The notes under the pieces were generated by a model that was not told where the DNA came from, did no database searches, and saw nothing but the letters and a program-made list of their open reading frames with translations. Below, one piece after another: positions 1-7,509 of a DNA stretch of 10,423 nt; the stretch's first letter is position 1, and every line of letters begins with the position of its first letter. Both the position numbers and the translations under genes were made by a program. Source of the stretch: Kiritimatiellota bacterium (GTDB lineage Bacteria; Verrucomicrobiota; Kiritimatiellia; JAAZAB01); contig VSJD01000139.1 of assembly GCA_008636095.1 (NCBI GenBank), positions 1 through 10,423 of the forward strand. The letters are read 5' to 3'.

Positions 1-1436
1 TTGCCGCTGGAGTTTACAACCGCGAATTCGGGATGCGCATCGGCAAACTCCTTTTGATCGTGATACAGGAAACGCATATAAACCCGCGTCTGGAGTCCGA
101 GACGTTTGGCTTCAAGGGCCTGGGGCAAGGCGAAATCCACCTTGTCCACTGGAATTGATAACTTCATCTCGTTAACCTCCGGCAGGACCGTGTTAAATCC
201 CAGCCCGGCCAGTTTCCGGATATAAAACTCCTGGACGGACGGAAGTTCGAAATGGAGACTCTTTTCCGCCGTCCAGCATGATGTTTCAATTCGCTTAGGC
301 CGCATGGTTTTGCCGGAACGGACAAGCGCAATGTCGCCCTTGCGGAAAACATTCCCTTTTTTATCCTGTATGCGCCATGCTATTGTGGCCGGCAGGGAAA
401 TGTCCTCGGAAACATTGAAAATTAAAAGACGCGTATAATATAAGCCTTTACCCAAAGCGTTTTCCGCCGGCGGCATTAATGAACTCCTGATATTCTCGCC
501 CTTTGCCTCGCAAACGACCCGGTACGTCCGTCCCGGCAGGAGCTTGATATTATTATGTTTCCCGGGAGGCAACCAGAAAGCTGTTTTTTTGCCTTTCTCC
601 GCCTTGACGCAGACAGGGGTTTCCGTCCGCCAATCAAGTACAATTTCTCCTGTCTGATTGTCCCGGATTTCAAGGCGTCGGAAATAAAGAGTCCCCGATT
701 CGGTTGGATTTTGCGGCCATTTTAGAAGGAGCGGAACAAAACTCCGGGCGCTGGACGGCGGCGTCACCGTATGCTCAAAAGTGCGCCAATCGAACGATCC
801 GAAAAATTTAATGACCGGCATATACTCAATGGTAGTGCCCGTATTTTGCCATTTAGGATCAAGGGGCGATGCGCCGTCCCAGACTGAATATCCAAAATTA
901 AGCTCGATCCCCTCGCAAACCAGGGTCATATCAGGCTGATAGTGAAACTCATTCCGTCCTTGTCCGGCGCGGGCGGGCTTCTTAAATATCGCAACGAGCT
1001 TGGATATAAACCCCTGCTTCTGTCTTTGCCCATCGCTGGAGCCCTCCTTAAATATCTCTGCAAGGGAATCAATCCGCCGGCCGCCCCAGTCACAGGCGTC
1101 AGTCGCGGCGACAGTAAGATCGCTTGGTTTGATGCCCTCCGGAAAATCAAACACAAAGGTATACTCGCTGTCGGCCAGCCCTTTTGCGGGAATAAGACGC
1201 GGATGCAGTGTCAATATTCCGCCGGGAGTCGTCTCAATTGTTTCGGCATAGAAAGGAAGTTTGCAACTCTCGCTTTTTTCACGAACCGCAGAGGCCGGAC
1301 GGGATAATTCCGCGGATAACCTTGCATCCCGGTCAATGAAATCATTTGTTGCTTCGCACACCCATCCTTGGATGCCGAGGAATAAAACAACTAACAAAAG
1401 ACATTTTCCGTGCATTCGTTGTAATTTATCTTTCAT
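1..1436 (-). CDS. Exported TIM-barrel glycosidase-like protein, 3' end missing
   Basis: The reading frame is open without a stop from the ATG at 1436 to the window edge, about 478 codons, so the gene continues to the left. A strong ribosome site (GGGAG, five bases from the ATG) supports this start. Residues 1-29 look like a Sec signal peptide: a basic start (MKDKLQRMHGK), a hydrophobic core (CLLLVVLFLGIQGW) and a possible cleavage site after CEA. Residues 30 to about 400 appear to be beta-rich, Ig-like or jelly-roll modules of a kind often placed before a catalytic barrel. From about residue 404 the pattern changes to FYIRKLAGLGFNTVLPEVNE and later QTRVYMRFLYHDQ, which resembles the first beta-alpha units of a TIM-barrel glycoside hydrolase. 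No catalytic residue can be assigned because the barrel is cut. Base composition is less GC-rich than in the neighbouring purine genes. The exported location and barrel start are fairly secure; substrate and family are unknown. Confidence 0.8.
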   Translation of the reverse strand, partial: MKDKLQRMHGKCLLLVVLFLGIQGWVCEATNDFIDRDARLSAELSRPASAVREKSESCKLPFYAETIETTPGGILTLHPRLIPAKGLADSEYTFVFDFPEGIKPSDLTVAATDACDWGGRRIDSLAEIFKEGSSDGQRQKQGFISKLVAIFKKPARAGQGRNEFHYQPDMTLVCEGIELNFGYSVWDGASPLDPKWQNTGTTIEYMPVIKFFGSFDWRTFEHTVTPPSSARSFVPLLLKWPQNPTESGTLYFRRLEIRDNQTGEIVLDWRTETPVCVKAEKGKKTAFWLPPGKHNNIKLLPGRTYRVVCEAKGENIRSSLMPPAENALGKGLYYTRLLIFNVSEDISLPATIAWRIQDKKGNVFRKGDIALVRSGKTMRPKRIETSCWTAEKSLHFELPSVQEFYIRKLAGLGFNTVLPEVNEMKLSIPVDKVDFALPQALEAKRLGLQTRVYMRFLYHDQKEFADAHPEFAVVNSSG

Positions 1437-1753
1437 TTTATCTCCCTTTCGTTGGCGCGTTTATCCCGCATGTTTTTTTGCATAAGCCGATTGAGAGAGT
1501 AAGTGCCCTTAAAAAAACGTAAAAAGTATTTCGCCGTCCGTTCCTGACCCGGAGATCTAAAATTCACTTTAACTGCTTTTTTCTGCTCATTAATTTAAAT
1601 CAGGTGCTTATTCGTTGAACACCGTAGCTTCAAATACCGTGGGCAGTGACGTGATGATGGCCATTACGTGTGGCGTTGCGACAGGCAGCAACTGAGCGGA
1701 AGTGGCTTGGATACCGGCGCTCGATTAATTCTTCTGAATTCGGCATTTCTTCC
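1437..1753. other. Intergenic region between glmS and the exported-protein gene
   Basis: This 317-bp spacer holds no gene I can support. The side next to the exported-protein gene (about 1470-1610) is AT-rich, with several A or T runs, and probably contains that gene's promoter, but no -35/-10 pair is convincing. The side next to glmS is less AT-rich. It has a weak inverted repeat (GTTGC at 1675-1679 with GCAAC at 1688-1692) and the 8-bp palindrome ATGGCCAT at 1657-1664. No hairpin followed by a T run is visible after glmS. Right after the glmS stop comes the low-complexity string GAAATGCCGAATTCAGAAG (minus strand), similar to strings after purB and purC. Confidence 0.6.
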
Positions 1754-3601
1754 TCATTCGACCGTCACCGATTTGGCGAGGTTGCGCGGTTGGTCGATGG
1801 GACAGCCCCGGCATTTGGCAATGTGATATGCCAGTAACTGCTCGACGATCACCACCGGGATCGGCGCCAAGAAATCCAGGCAGCGCGGGACGCGGATGAT
1901 GTCGTTGCAGTAGCGGTTCACTTCATCGTCGCCTGCCGTGGCGATGGCAATCACGGGCGAAGAGCGCGCGCGGCATTCCTGCATGTTGCTGATCGTCTTG
2001 CTCTTGCCGTGAAGGTCGGGCACGGCTACCACCACCGGTACATGCTCGTCCAGCAGGGCGATCGGCCCGTGTTTCAGTTCGGCCGCGTGGTAACCTTCGG
2101 CGTGGATATAGGAAATCTCCTTGAGCTTCAAGGCCCCTTCCAGCGCCACGGGATACATATAACCCCGGCCAAGGTAAAACATGTGTTCGGCGCGGGCGTA
2201 TTTTTCGGCAATGACCTTGATCGCCGGCTCCTGCTCAAGCGCCGCGGCGGCGACCTCCGGCGCGCGCAGGAGCTCGCGTACCAGGTCGCGCCCCGTACTG
2301 CCGGACAGGCGCCGTGCCCGGCCGAAGACGATGGCCAGCATGGCCAGCACCGCCACCTGCGCGGTGAACGCCTTGGTGGAGGCCACGCCGATTTCCGGTC
2401 CCGCGTGCAGGTACACGCCGCGCTCCGTTTCCCGCGCGATGGTCGAGCCGACCACGTTGCAGATACCGAGTACCGTGGCACCCTTGCGCATGCCTTCGCG
2501 GACGGCTTCAATGGTGTCGGCCGTTTCGCCTGACTGGCTGATGGCCAGCAGGAGCGTATCGCGTTCGATGATCGGATTCCGGTAGCGAAATTCAGCGGCC
2601 TGTTCGATATCCGTGGACAGGTTGGCCAAATCCTCAAAAAAATACTTGCCCACCATGCCCGCGTAATAGGAAGTTCCGCAGGCCGCGATGGTAACATAAT
2701 GGATCCGCGCGATTTCCGCGGGTGTCATGCGGATGCCGCCCAAGCGCGCGGTGCCGTCCTTTTCGAGGAGCCGCCCGCGGATGGCATTGGCCAGGGCCTG
2801 GGGTTGCTCGTGGATCTCCTTGAGCATGAAATGCTCGAAGCCGCCCTTCTCGATTTGGCCGAGGCTCCAATCAATGTGCGTCAGTTCCCGGCTGACGGGC
2901 ACGTTTTTAATCGAGGAAATATCGAGCCCCTCGGCCGTGATGGTGGCGATATCCTCATCGTTTAGAAACACGACTTGCTTCGTGTAGTTGATGATGGCGC
3001 TAATGTCCGAGGCCACGATGGTTTCGCCATTGCCCACCCCGATGGCGATGGGACTGCCCTTGCGCGCCGCCACGATCAGGCCGGGGTGCCGACTGCTGAT
3101 GACGGCAATTCCATAGGTGCCCTCCACCCGCTCCAGGGCGGCGGCCACGGCGCGATGCAAATCCCCCTCGTAACATTCCTCAACAAGGTGCGCCAGGACT
3201 TCCGTGTCCGTTTCGCTGGTAAAAACGTAGCCTTTCCGGATCAGGCGCTCTTTCAGCGCAACGTAGTTTTCGATGATCCCGTTATGGGCCACCGCAAATT
3301 CGCCGCTGCGGCTGAAATGCGGATGCGCGTTATTCTCCGTCGGCGCCCCGTGCGTAGCCCAGCGGGTGTGCCCGATACCCATGGTGTAGTCGGGGCCGGC
3401 CTGGTCGGGAACATCCGTTTCGATCCGGCTGATCAGCGTGGCGATCTTGCCGACCGAGCGTACGCGCACAAGGGCCTTGCGGCGGGATGAATACAGGACC
3501 ACCCCGGCCGAATCATAACCGCGATATTCCAGGCGCTGGAGTCCGGAAACAATCACGCCCGTTGCATTCCGTTGGCCGACATAGCCGACAATGCCGCACA
3601 T
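1754..3601 (-). CDS. glmS: Glutamine-fructose-6-phosphate aminotransferase (isomerizing)
   Basis: GlmS converts fructose-6-phosphate and glutamine into glucosamine-6-phosphate and glutamate in the cytoplasm, the first step towards UDP-GlcNAc for peptidoglycan. The protein has 615 residues, close to the usual length of about 610. The N-terminal glutaminase domain starts MCGIVGYVG, and Cys2 is the nucleophile after Met removal, which fixes the start. Further glutaminase motifs are GHTRWATHG (77-85), HNGIIENY (about 106-113) and TDTEV (131-135). Two SIS sugar-isomerase domains follow, with CGTSYYAG (308-315), SQSGETADT (355-363) and EIGVASTKAFTAQ (about 403-415). The C-terminus PRNLAKSVTVE carries the conserved lysine at 610. 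A good ribosome site (AAGGAG) lies about 11 bases upstream. No glmS ribozyme was recognised in the 198-bp leader, which holds a hairpin motif and degenerate repeats instead. The gene follows purA on the same strand. Confidence 0.98.
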   Translation of the reverse strand: MCGIVGYVGQRNATGVIVSGLQRLEYRGYDSAGVVLYSSRRKALVRVRSVGKIATLISRIETDVPDQAGPDYTMGIGHTRWATHGAPTENNAHPHFSRSGEFAVAHNGIIENYVALKERLIRKGYVFTSETDTEVLAHLVEECYEGDLHRAVAAALERVEGTYGIAVISSRHPGLIVAARKGSPIAIGVGNGETIVASDISAIINYTKQVVFLNDEDIATITAEGLDISSIKNVPVSRELTHIDWSLGQIEKGGFEHFMLKEIHEQPQALANAIRGRLLEKDGTARLGGIRMTPAEIARIHYVTIAACGTSYYAGMVGKYFFEDLANLSTDIEQAAEFRYRNPIIERDTLLLAISQSGETADTIEAVREGMRKGATVLGICNVVGSTIARETERGVYLHAGPEIGVASTKAFTAQVAVLAMLAIVFGRARRLSGSTGRDLVRELLRAPEVAAAALEQEPAIKVIAEKYARAEHMFYLGRGYMYPVALEGALKLKEISYIHAEGYHAAELKHGPIALLDEHVPVVVAVPDLHGKSKTISNMQECRARSSPVIAIATAGDDEVNRYCNDIIRVPRCLDFLAPIPVVIVEQLLAYHIAKCRGCPIDQPRNLAKSVTVE

Positions 3602-3619
3602 GGCAATACCATCTCCTTT

Positions 3620-3643
3620 CTAATGCGAGCTATGCCCGCAACC
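3620..3643 (-). repeat. GCGGGC-type hairpin motif upstream of glmS
   Basis: On the plus strand the core reads CTAATGCGAGCTATGCCCGC. The arms GCGAGC and GCCCGC around the loop TAT form a six-base stem with one weak position. It lies immediately upstream of the glmS ribosome site. Related copies occur at 6020-6043 and 10004-10030, both also just upstream of start codons. Confidence 0.7.
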
Positions 3644-3790
3644 TAAATTCGAAATCCGAATATCGAAATCCGAAACAAATCCAAATAAGTAAATGAAGCA
3701 AATTTAAAACAAGATCGTTTTGGTCATTTAATATTTGGTCATTTGATATTGTTTCGGATTTCGTGCTTAGAATTTCGGATTTTTCACTTT
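3644..3790. repeat. Degenerate GAAATCCGAA-type intergenic repeat tract
   Basis: This AT-rich tract separates purA from glmS. GAAATCCGAAAC at 3665-3676 is an exact inverted match to GTTTCGGATTTC at 3751-3762. A related partial copy (GAAATCCGAA) lies at about 3651-3660, and AATTTCGGAT at 3771-3780 is in the opposite orientation. Between the arms, TTGGTCATTT followed by A/G-ATAT occurs twice (about 3720-3733 and 3735-3748). Read as protein on the minus strand, the tract gives a typical spurious peptide (FGFRYSDFEFR). Similar low-complexity spacers are common in metagenomic genomes of PVC-type bacteria. No promoter could be picked out. Confidence 0.7.
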
Positions 3791-3799
3791 TGCCTTTCT

Positions 3800-5086
3800 T
3801 CAGAACGCCTTTCGTCGCGTGATCAACTGCTTGCGGTCCTGGCCGTTTGAAATCATGACCACGGGCAAATCCAGCCAACGCTCGATCTGATTGATGTAAG
3901 CGCGTGCCGCCGCGGGCAGTTCCTGGAAACTTGTTGCGCCCGTGGTCGGCTGCTTCCAGCCGGGTAAGAACGTATAGATGGGTTCCGCCGTGGCCAGGTC
4001 CACCGGGTTGGCCGGCCACTCGGTCAAGCGCTTACCGCCGCAACGGTAAGCCGTGCAGACGCCGATCTGCTCAAACCCGTCGAGGACATCGAGCTTGGTC
4101 AGGATGAGTCCATCCAGGCTGTTTAACCGCGCGGCGCGGCGCAACTGCACGATGTCAAGCCATCCGCACCGGCGCGGGCGTTTGGTCGTGGCGCCATATT
4201 CGCCGCCGATGTGCCGCAGGGTCTCGCCCGTGGCGTCGTGGAGCTCGGTCGTAAAGGGACCCTCGCCCACGCGCGTGGCATAGGCCTTGCTCACGCCCAG
4301 GATGCGGTCAATGGCGTGCGGGCCAATGCCCGTGCCGACGCAGACGCCGCCGGCAATTGTATGGGAGCTGGTCACGTAGGGGTAGGTGCCGGCGCCGATA
4401 TCCAGCATAGTGCCCTGCGCGCCCTCGTATAAAATATGTTTGCCCTTGCGGCGTGCGGTATCCAGCAAAATGCCCGTGTCCACAATTAGATCCCGGAACG
4501 GCCGCAACAGGGCAAGTGCTTCCTTGGTTACGCGGTTCACGTCACAGACTTCACGTGCGCGGTCCTTCGGTAACAGGGCGCGATGGCTGTCCAGGCAGGT
4601 TTTCACCTGGGCGCGGAAATAGTCCGGATCGAGTGTATCGCCCATGCGTACACCCGTGCGCGCGGCGCGGTCGGCATAGGCCGGTCCAATGCCCCGCTGG
4701 GTCGTGCCTATTTTGCGGTTACCCCGCTGGGCCTCGGTGGCCTGATCGAGGGCCAGATGGCAGGCAAGGATCAAATGCGCTTCCCCGCTAAGACGCAAAC
4801 GCTTGCGCCACGCGGACTCCGGCAAGTGGATGGCAGCTAATTCTTCCACCAGCTTTTGCGGGTTCACGACGACCCCGCCGCCGATTAGATTCATGACGCG
4901 TGGCCGCAGAATACCGGAGGGCAGAATATGGAATACAAATTTCTGGCCGTCGTGAAATACAGTGTGGCCGGCGTTATCGCCCCCCTGAAAGCGGACGACG
5001 ACATCCGCCTGGCCCGCAAGGGCATCCACGATTTTTCCCTTGCCTTCGTCGCCCCACTGCGCCCCGACAATGACTAAAGATGGCAT
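3800..5086 (-). CDS. purA: Adenylosuccinate synthase
   Basis: PurA joins IMP and aspartate with GTP to form adenylosuccinate, the first committed step from IMP to AMP, in the cytoplasm. The protein has 428 residues, the usual family length. It begins MPSLVIVGAQWGDEGKGK, with the GTP-binding loop GDEGKGK at 12-18. Catalytic Asp13 and His41 (in GDNAGHT) fall at the same numbers as in the E. coli enzyme, as does Arg143 in a segment with GTTQRGIGPAYADR. Later motifs are EGAQGTMLDI, TTKRPRRCGWLD and LTKLDVLDG. A longer frame opens at 5137, but I chose the ATG at 5086 because AGAGGAG lies four bases upstream of it and because the extra 17 residues match no PurA. The stop falls inside a string shared with the purB 3' end (GTTCTGAAGAAA). 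Neighbours are the EFR1 gene upstream and glmS downstream. Confidence 0.98.
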   Translation of the reverse strand: MPSLVIVGAQWGDEGKGKIVDALAGQADVVVRFQGGDNAGHTVFHDGQKFVFHILPSGILRPRVMNLIGGGVVVNPQKLVEELAAIHLPESAWRKRLRLSGEAHLILACHLALDQATEAQRGNRKIGTTQRGIGPAYADRAARTGVRMGDTLDPDYFRAQVKTCLDSHRALLPKDRAREVCDVNRVTKEALALLRPFRDLIVDTGILLDTARRKGKHILYEGAQGTMLDIGAGTYPYVTSSHTIAGGVCVGTGIGPHAIDRILGVSKAYATRVGEGPFTTELHDATGETLRHIGGEYGATTKRPRRCGWLDIVQLRRAARLNSLDGLILTKLDVLDGFEQIGVCTAYRCGGKRLTEWPANPVDLATAEPIYTFLPGWKQPTTGATSFQELPAAARAYINQIERWLDLPVVMISNGQDRKQLITRRKAF

Positions 5087-5114
5087 GTGTTCTCCTCTGA
5101 ATAGTATTTTTTTA

Positions 5115-5210
5115 ACCACGGATATCACGGATAACACTGATATATATCAGTCCAACTATCGGACCGATTAATTATCTGCATCTCTCTCTGTTATCCGTGC
5201 TATCCGTGGT
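5115..5210. repeat. Large inverted repeat of CACGGAT units
   Basis: The arms at 5115-5136 and 5189-5210 are 22 bases long and complementary except at one position. Each arm holds two CACGGAT units. Between the arms lie the perfect 14-bp palindrome CTGATATATATCAG (5137-5150) and a short TATCGG/CCGATT inversion (about 5158-5169). The right arm reaches the stop codon of the EFR1 gene: the first base of the arm on the minus strand is part of that TGA. Neither strand shows a T run after the structure, so it is not a classical intrinsic terminator. A third block of the same units lies at 10263-10294. Confidence 0.8.
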
Positions 5211-6019
5211 CAATTCTTGTCCGATGCGACGAATAAATCTTTCGCTTTTACGGATGGGTGATGGTAGCGCTTGCGCTTCTGTGTCACCCAGCCGAACTGG
5301 ATGGCCTCCACGGGGCACCATTGCAGGCAGGCCATGCATTGCTCGCAATTGCCATGCCACTGCGGGCGGTCATCTTTCAGGTCAATGTTGAGCCGCGGAC
5401 AGATTTTGGCGCACAGGCCGCAATGCGTGCAGGTATCCATCACCCGGAATTTGATGTCGGCTGTTTTAAACTTCGGCATACCGAATTTATACAGGAACCC
5501 CGTAAGCCAGTTGACCAGAAAAAAGCTCTTTTCGACCGGTCGGTTGCGGCGCGCTTTGATTAGCTCAGCAATTTCAGTGACCCGCGCGCGGGCCCGTGCG
5601 AACAGCTTCTGCTGTTTGGCTTCCGCAATGGCGCCATACAAGGCCGTATAATTGCCGGGCATGACAATCGAAAAACCGGCAGACAAGTTCCCGCCCCGCG
5701 CGCGGAGCGCCCGCTCTACCAGTGTCAGTGTGCCGCCGGGAAATCCGCCGCAGGTGCAGACAGCAAATAGATACGGAATGCCGTGCCACTTCCGCGAGCT
5801 GATAAAATCAGTCACGATCCGCGGTGGCCCCCAGGCGTACACTGGAAACACGATGCCGGCGGCGTCGGCCGCACCGGCGGCGTTGGCCGCACCGGCGGTC
5901 GGCTCCTGGAGCGCTCGGGGAATGGCAATCAGCGTTGTGTTTCCCAGGGCGGCGGCCAGGTCGCGGGCAATGACCAGCGAATTGCCCGTGCCGGAAAAGT
6001 AATATAGAATGGTATTCAT
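5210..6019 (-). CDS. EFR1-type flavodoxin-ferredoxin fusion protein
   Basis: This 269-residue protein joins a flavodoxin-like domain to a two-cluster ferredoxin domain, the layout of the EFR1 family. The N-terminus MNTILYYFSGTGNS is a typical FMN phosphate-binding loop, and IVFPVYAWGPP (56-66) is the next conserved strand and loop. The C-terminal part has two 4Fe-4S motifs: C197-x2-C200-x2-C203-x3-C207 and C225-x2-C228-x2-C231-x3-C235. It probably moves electrons between a flavin and iron-sulfur partners in the cytoplasm; the partners are unknown. Residues 41-55 form an alanine-rich insert encoded by a duplicated 18-bp unit (5857-5892). The ATG has no Shine-Dalgarno sequence; a GCGGGC hairpin directly abuts it. 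The start is still favoured because the flavodoxin loop begins there. The gene lies between purB and purA, but no purine role is known for this family. Confidence 0.92.
   Translation of the reverse strand: MNTILYYFSGTGNSLVIARDLAAALGNTTLIAIPRALQEPTAGAANAAGAADAAGIVFPVYAWGPPRIVTDFISSRKWHGIPYLFAVCTCGGFPGGTLTLVERALRARGGNLSAGFSIVMPGNYTALYGAIAEAKQQKLFARARARVTEIAELIKARRNRPVEKSFFLVNWLTGFLYKFGMPKFKTADIKFRVMDTCTHCGLCAKICPRLNIDLKDDRPQWHGNCEQCMACLQWCPVEAIQFGWVTQKRKRYHHPSVKAKDLFVASDKN
5857..5892. repeat. 18-bp tandem duplication inside the EFR1 gene
   Basis: CGGCGGCGTCGGCCGCAC (5857-5874) is followed directly by CGGCGGCGTTGGCCGCAC (5875-5892), with one difference. The duplication is in frame and adds six residues to an alanine- and glycine-rich loop (GAANAAGAADAAG) before the conserved IVFPVYAWG segment, so it probably does not disturb the fold. 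Confidence 0.85.
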
Positions 6020-6043
6020 GCTAACGCGGGCTTGCCCGCACCC
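6020..6043 (-). repeat. GCGGGC hairpin motif abutting the EFR1 start codon
   Basis: On the plus strand the core reads CTAACGCGGGCTTGCCCGC. GCGGGC and GCCCGC are perfectly complementary around a two-base loop. The motif ends directly at the ATG and takes the place where a ribosome site would be expected. It is related to the copies upstream of glmS (3620-3643) and purC (10004-10030). Confidence 0.75.
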
Positions 6044-6132
6044 AAAAGATTTTTAACTACAAAACACGCGAAACATACGAAAGTTCAGCAAATAAGTCAT
6101 TCGTGTTTGGTCTGTCGTCTGTCTTCCTATTT
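6044..6132. repeat. Low-complexity spacer between purB and the EFR1 gene
   Basis: The left part (about 6050-6082) has TTTTTAACTACAAAACACGC followed by GAAACATACGAAA, a decayed series of roughly 9-10-bp units that looks related in layout to the CACGGAT blocks (T run, AAC-C/T-AC, then repeats). The right part holds the pyrimidine-rich GTCTGTCGTCTGTCTTCC. No promoter or terminator is convincing. Confidence 0.5.
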
Positions 6133-7473
6133 CTACATTCTGCATTTCTTCAGAACGGCGTCCACTTGCGTCACGGCCGTGCCGATGTAACTGGCTGGGT
6201 CCAGGCAGCGATCCAGGGCGGACGCCGTCATGACTTTTGTGACGCGCCGATCCCGCAGCAGGATTTCCTTGAGCGACTGGTTGACGGCAAACGCCGTCCG
6301 TGCGGCCTGCCGCAGGATTTCATGGGCCGCCTGTCGGCCTAAGCCCCGTTTCACCAGCTCCAGCATGATCCGCTCGCTCATGATCAGGCCGTTGGTCAGG
6401 CCCAAGTTTTTTTGAATGGCCTGTTCGCGGATATCCAAGCCCCGCAGAATCTCGTCCAACTGGCGGAGCAGGTAATCGGTCAGGATGAAGGCTTCCGGGA
6501 AAATCACGCGTTCGGCGGCCGAATTGGTCAAATCGCGTTCGTGTTCGAGTGGGATATTTTCCAGGGCCGGGGCCACCTGGGCCCGGATGATCCGTGCCAG
6601 GGAACAGATGCGTTCGCTCTTGTGCGGATTGCGTTTCTGGGGCATCGTGGAAGAACCGACCTGTAGTTTCTGGAACGATTCGAACACCTCGCCGATTTCC
6701 GTGCGCTGGAGATTGCGGATTTCCCGGGCGATTTTTTCGCCCGTTGCCGCGAGCAGGGCCAGATCGAATACAACTTCGGCATGGCGATCCCGCTGGATCA
6801 CCTGGTTGGAAACCATGACCGGCGTTAGTCCCAGCGTTTTCATCACGAGGCGTTGCAGTTGCGGCGCATCCGGTCCGAAACTTGCCTGGGTGCCCACGGC
6901 GCCGGTCATCTGGCCCACCCGGATGCGGCGCTGGGTTTCGGCCAGCCGATCAAGGTGCCGCCGTACTTCGCTGGCATAAATTGCGAATTTCAGCCCGTAG
7001 GTGGTCGGGACAGCATGCTGGCCATGCGTGCGGCCGACGCACACTAGCTTGCGCGTGCGCCTGGCCAAAGCCGCGAGCGTCTTAAGCAAAGCCTGGGCGT
7101 CCTGCACGATTAGATTCAGAGCGGCGCCGAGCTGTAAGGCCAGGGCGGTGTCTTCGATATCGTACGAGGTGGCGCCCAGGTGCACATATTTACCGGCCTT
7201 GCGGCCGCATGCTTCAGTCAGCGCCCGCACCATGGCCATGAGGTCGTGGTGAATGTCCGCTTCAATCGCCTTGACCCGCTTCAGCCGGACCTTGGCTACG
7301 GTAGCGTTGCGGCTGATGACGGTGGCCGCCGCCTTTGGAATGTGTCCCAGCTGGGCGTGGGCGCGCGCCAGGGCCGCCTCGACCGTCAGCCAATTCTGCA
7401 GTTTGGCCTCTTCGGTAAAGAGCGCGCGCATGGCATCGGAGTAATACCGGAATTCAATGGGATGAACGTTCAT
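6133..7473 (-). CDS. purB: Adenylosuccinate lyase
   Basis: PurB removes fumarate at two steps of purine synthesis: SAICAR to AICAR, and adenylosuccinate to AMP. Its substrates are made by the neighbours PurC and PurA. The protein has 446 residues, the normal bacterial length, and belongs to the fumarase/aspartase superfamily. Visible motifs are HLGATSYDIEDTA (98-110), GRTHGQHAVPTTYG (147-160, with the histidines that act in catalysis or substrate binding) and the superfamily signature GSSTMPQKRNPHKSE (273-287), which holds the flexible catalytic serine loop. The start at 7473 is preceded by GAGG about eight bases upstream and gives a typical N-terminus. The last residues (KKCRM) are encoded by a string close to the low-complexity sequence seen after other genes here. 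The toxin gene ends 83 bp upstream. Confidence 0.98.
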   Translation of the reverse strand: MNVHPIEFRYYSDAMRALFTEEAKLQNWLTVEAALARAHAQLGHIPKAAATVISRNATVAKVRLKRVKAIEADIHHDLMAMVRALTEACGRKAGKYVHLGATSYDIEDTALALQLGAALNLIVQDAQALLKTLAALARRTRKLVCVGRTHGQHAVPTTYGLKFAIYASEVRRHLDRLAETQRRIRVGQMTGAVGTQASFGPDAPQLQRLVMKTLGLTPVMVSNQVIQRDRHAEVVFDLALLAATGEKIAREIRNLQRTEIGEVFESFQKLQVGSSTMPQKRNPHKSERICSLARIIRAQVAPALENIPLEHERDLTNSAAERVIFPEAFILTDYLLRQLDEILRGLDIREQAIQKNLGLTNGLIMSERIMLELVKRGLGRQAAHEILRQAARTAFAVNQSLKEILLRDRRVTKVMTASALDRCLDPASYIGTAVTQVDAVLKKCRM

Positions 7474-7509
7474 AATAAAACCTCAATTAATGCAAAATGC
7501 AGAACGCTT

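Noticed and set aside
1625..1735. A second minus-strand frame reading SSAGIQATSAQLLPVATPHV, suggesting a protein remnant.
   Set aside because: It is bounded by stops on both sides within about 40 codons, has no start codon at its head, and no family was recognised.
1630..1746. A 38-codon minus-strand frame right after glmS (MPNSEELIERRYPSHF...), with a GAGGA string five bases before its ATG.
   Set aside because: Its start overlaps the low-complexity sequence that follows several genes here, the peptide resembles nothing known, and a frame of this length is expected by chance.
2009..2533. Long open frames on the plus strand opposite glmS, and others opposite purA, purB and purC.
   Set aside because: High GC at third codon positions leaves antisense frames open; none shows a recognisable motif or a good ribosome site.
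3602..3799. A glmS ribozyme in the glmS leader.
   Set aside because: I could not find the ribozyme's conserved core; the leader consists of degenerate repeats.
5101..5137. A longer PurA starting at 5137.
   Set aside because: The extra 17 residues do not match the family, and the ATG at 5086 has a far better ribosome site.
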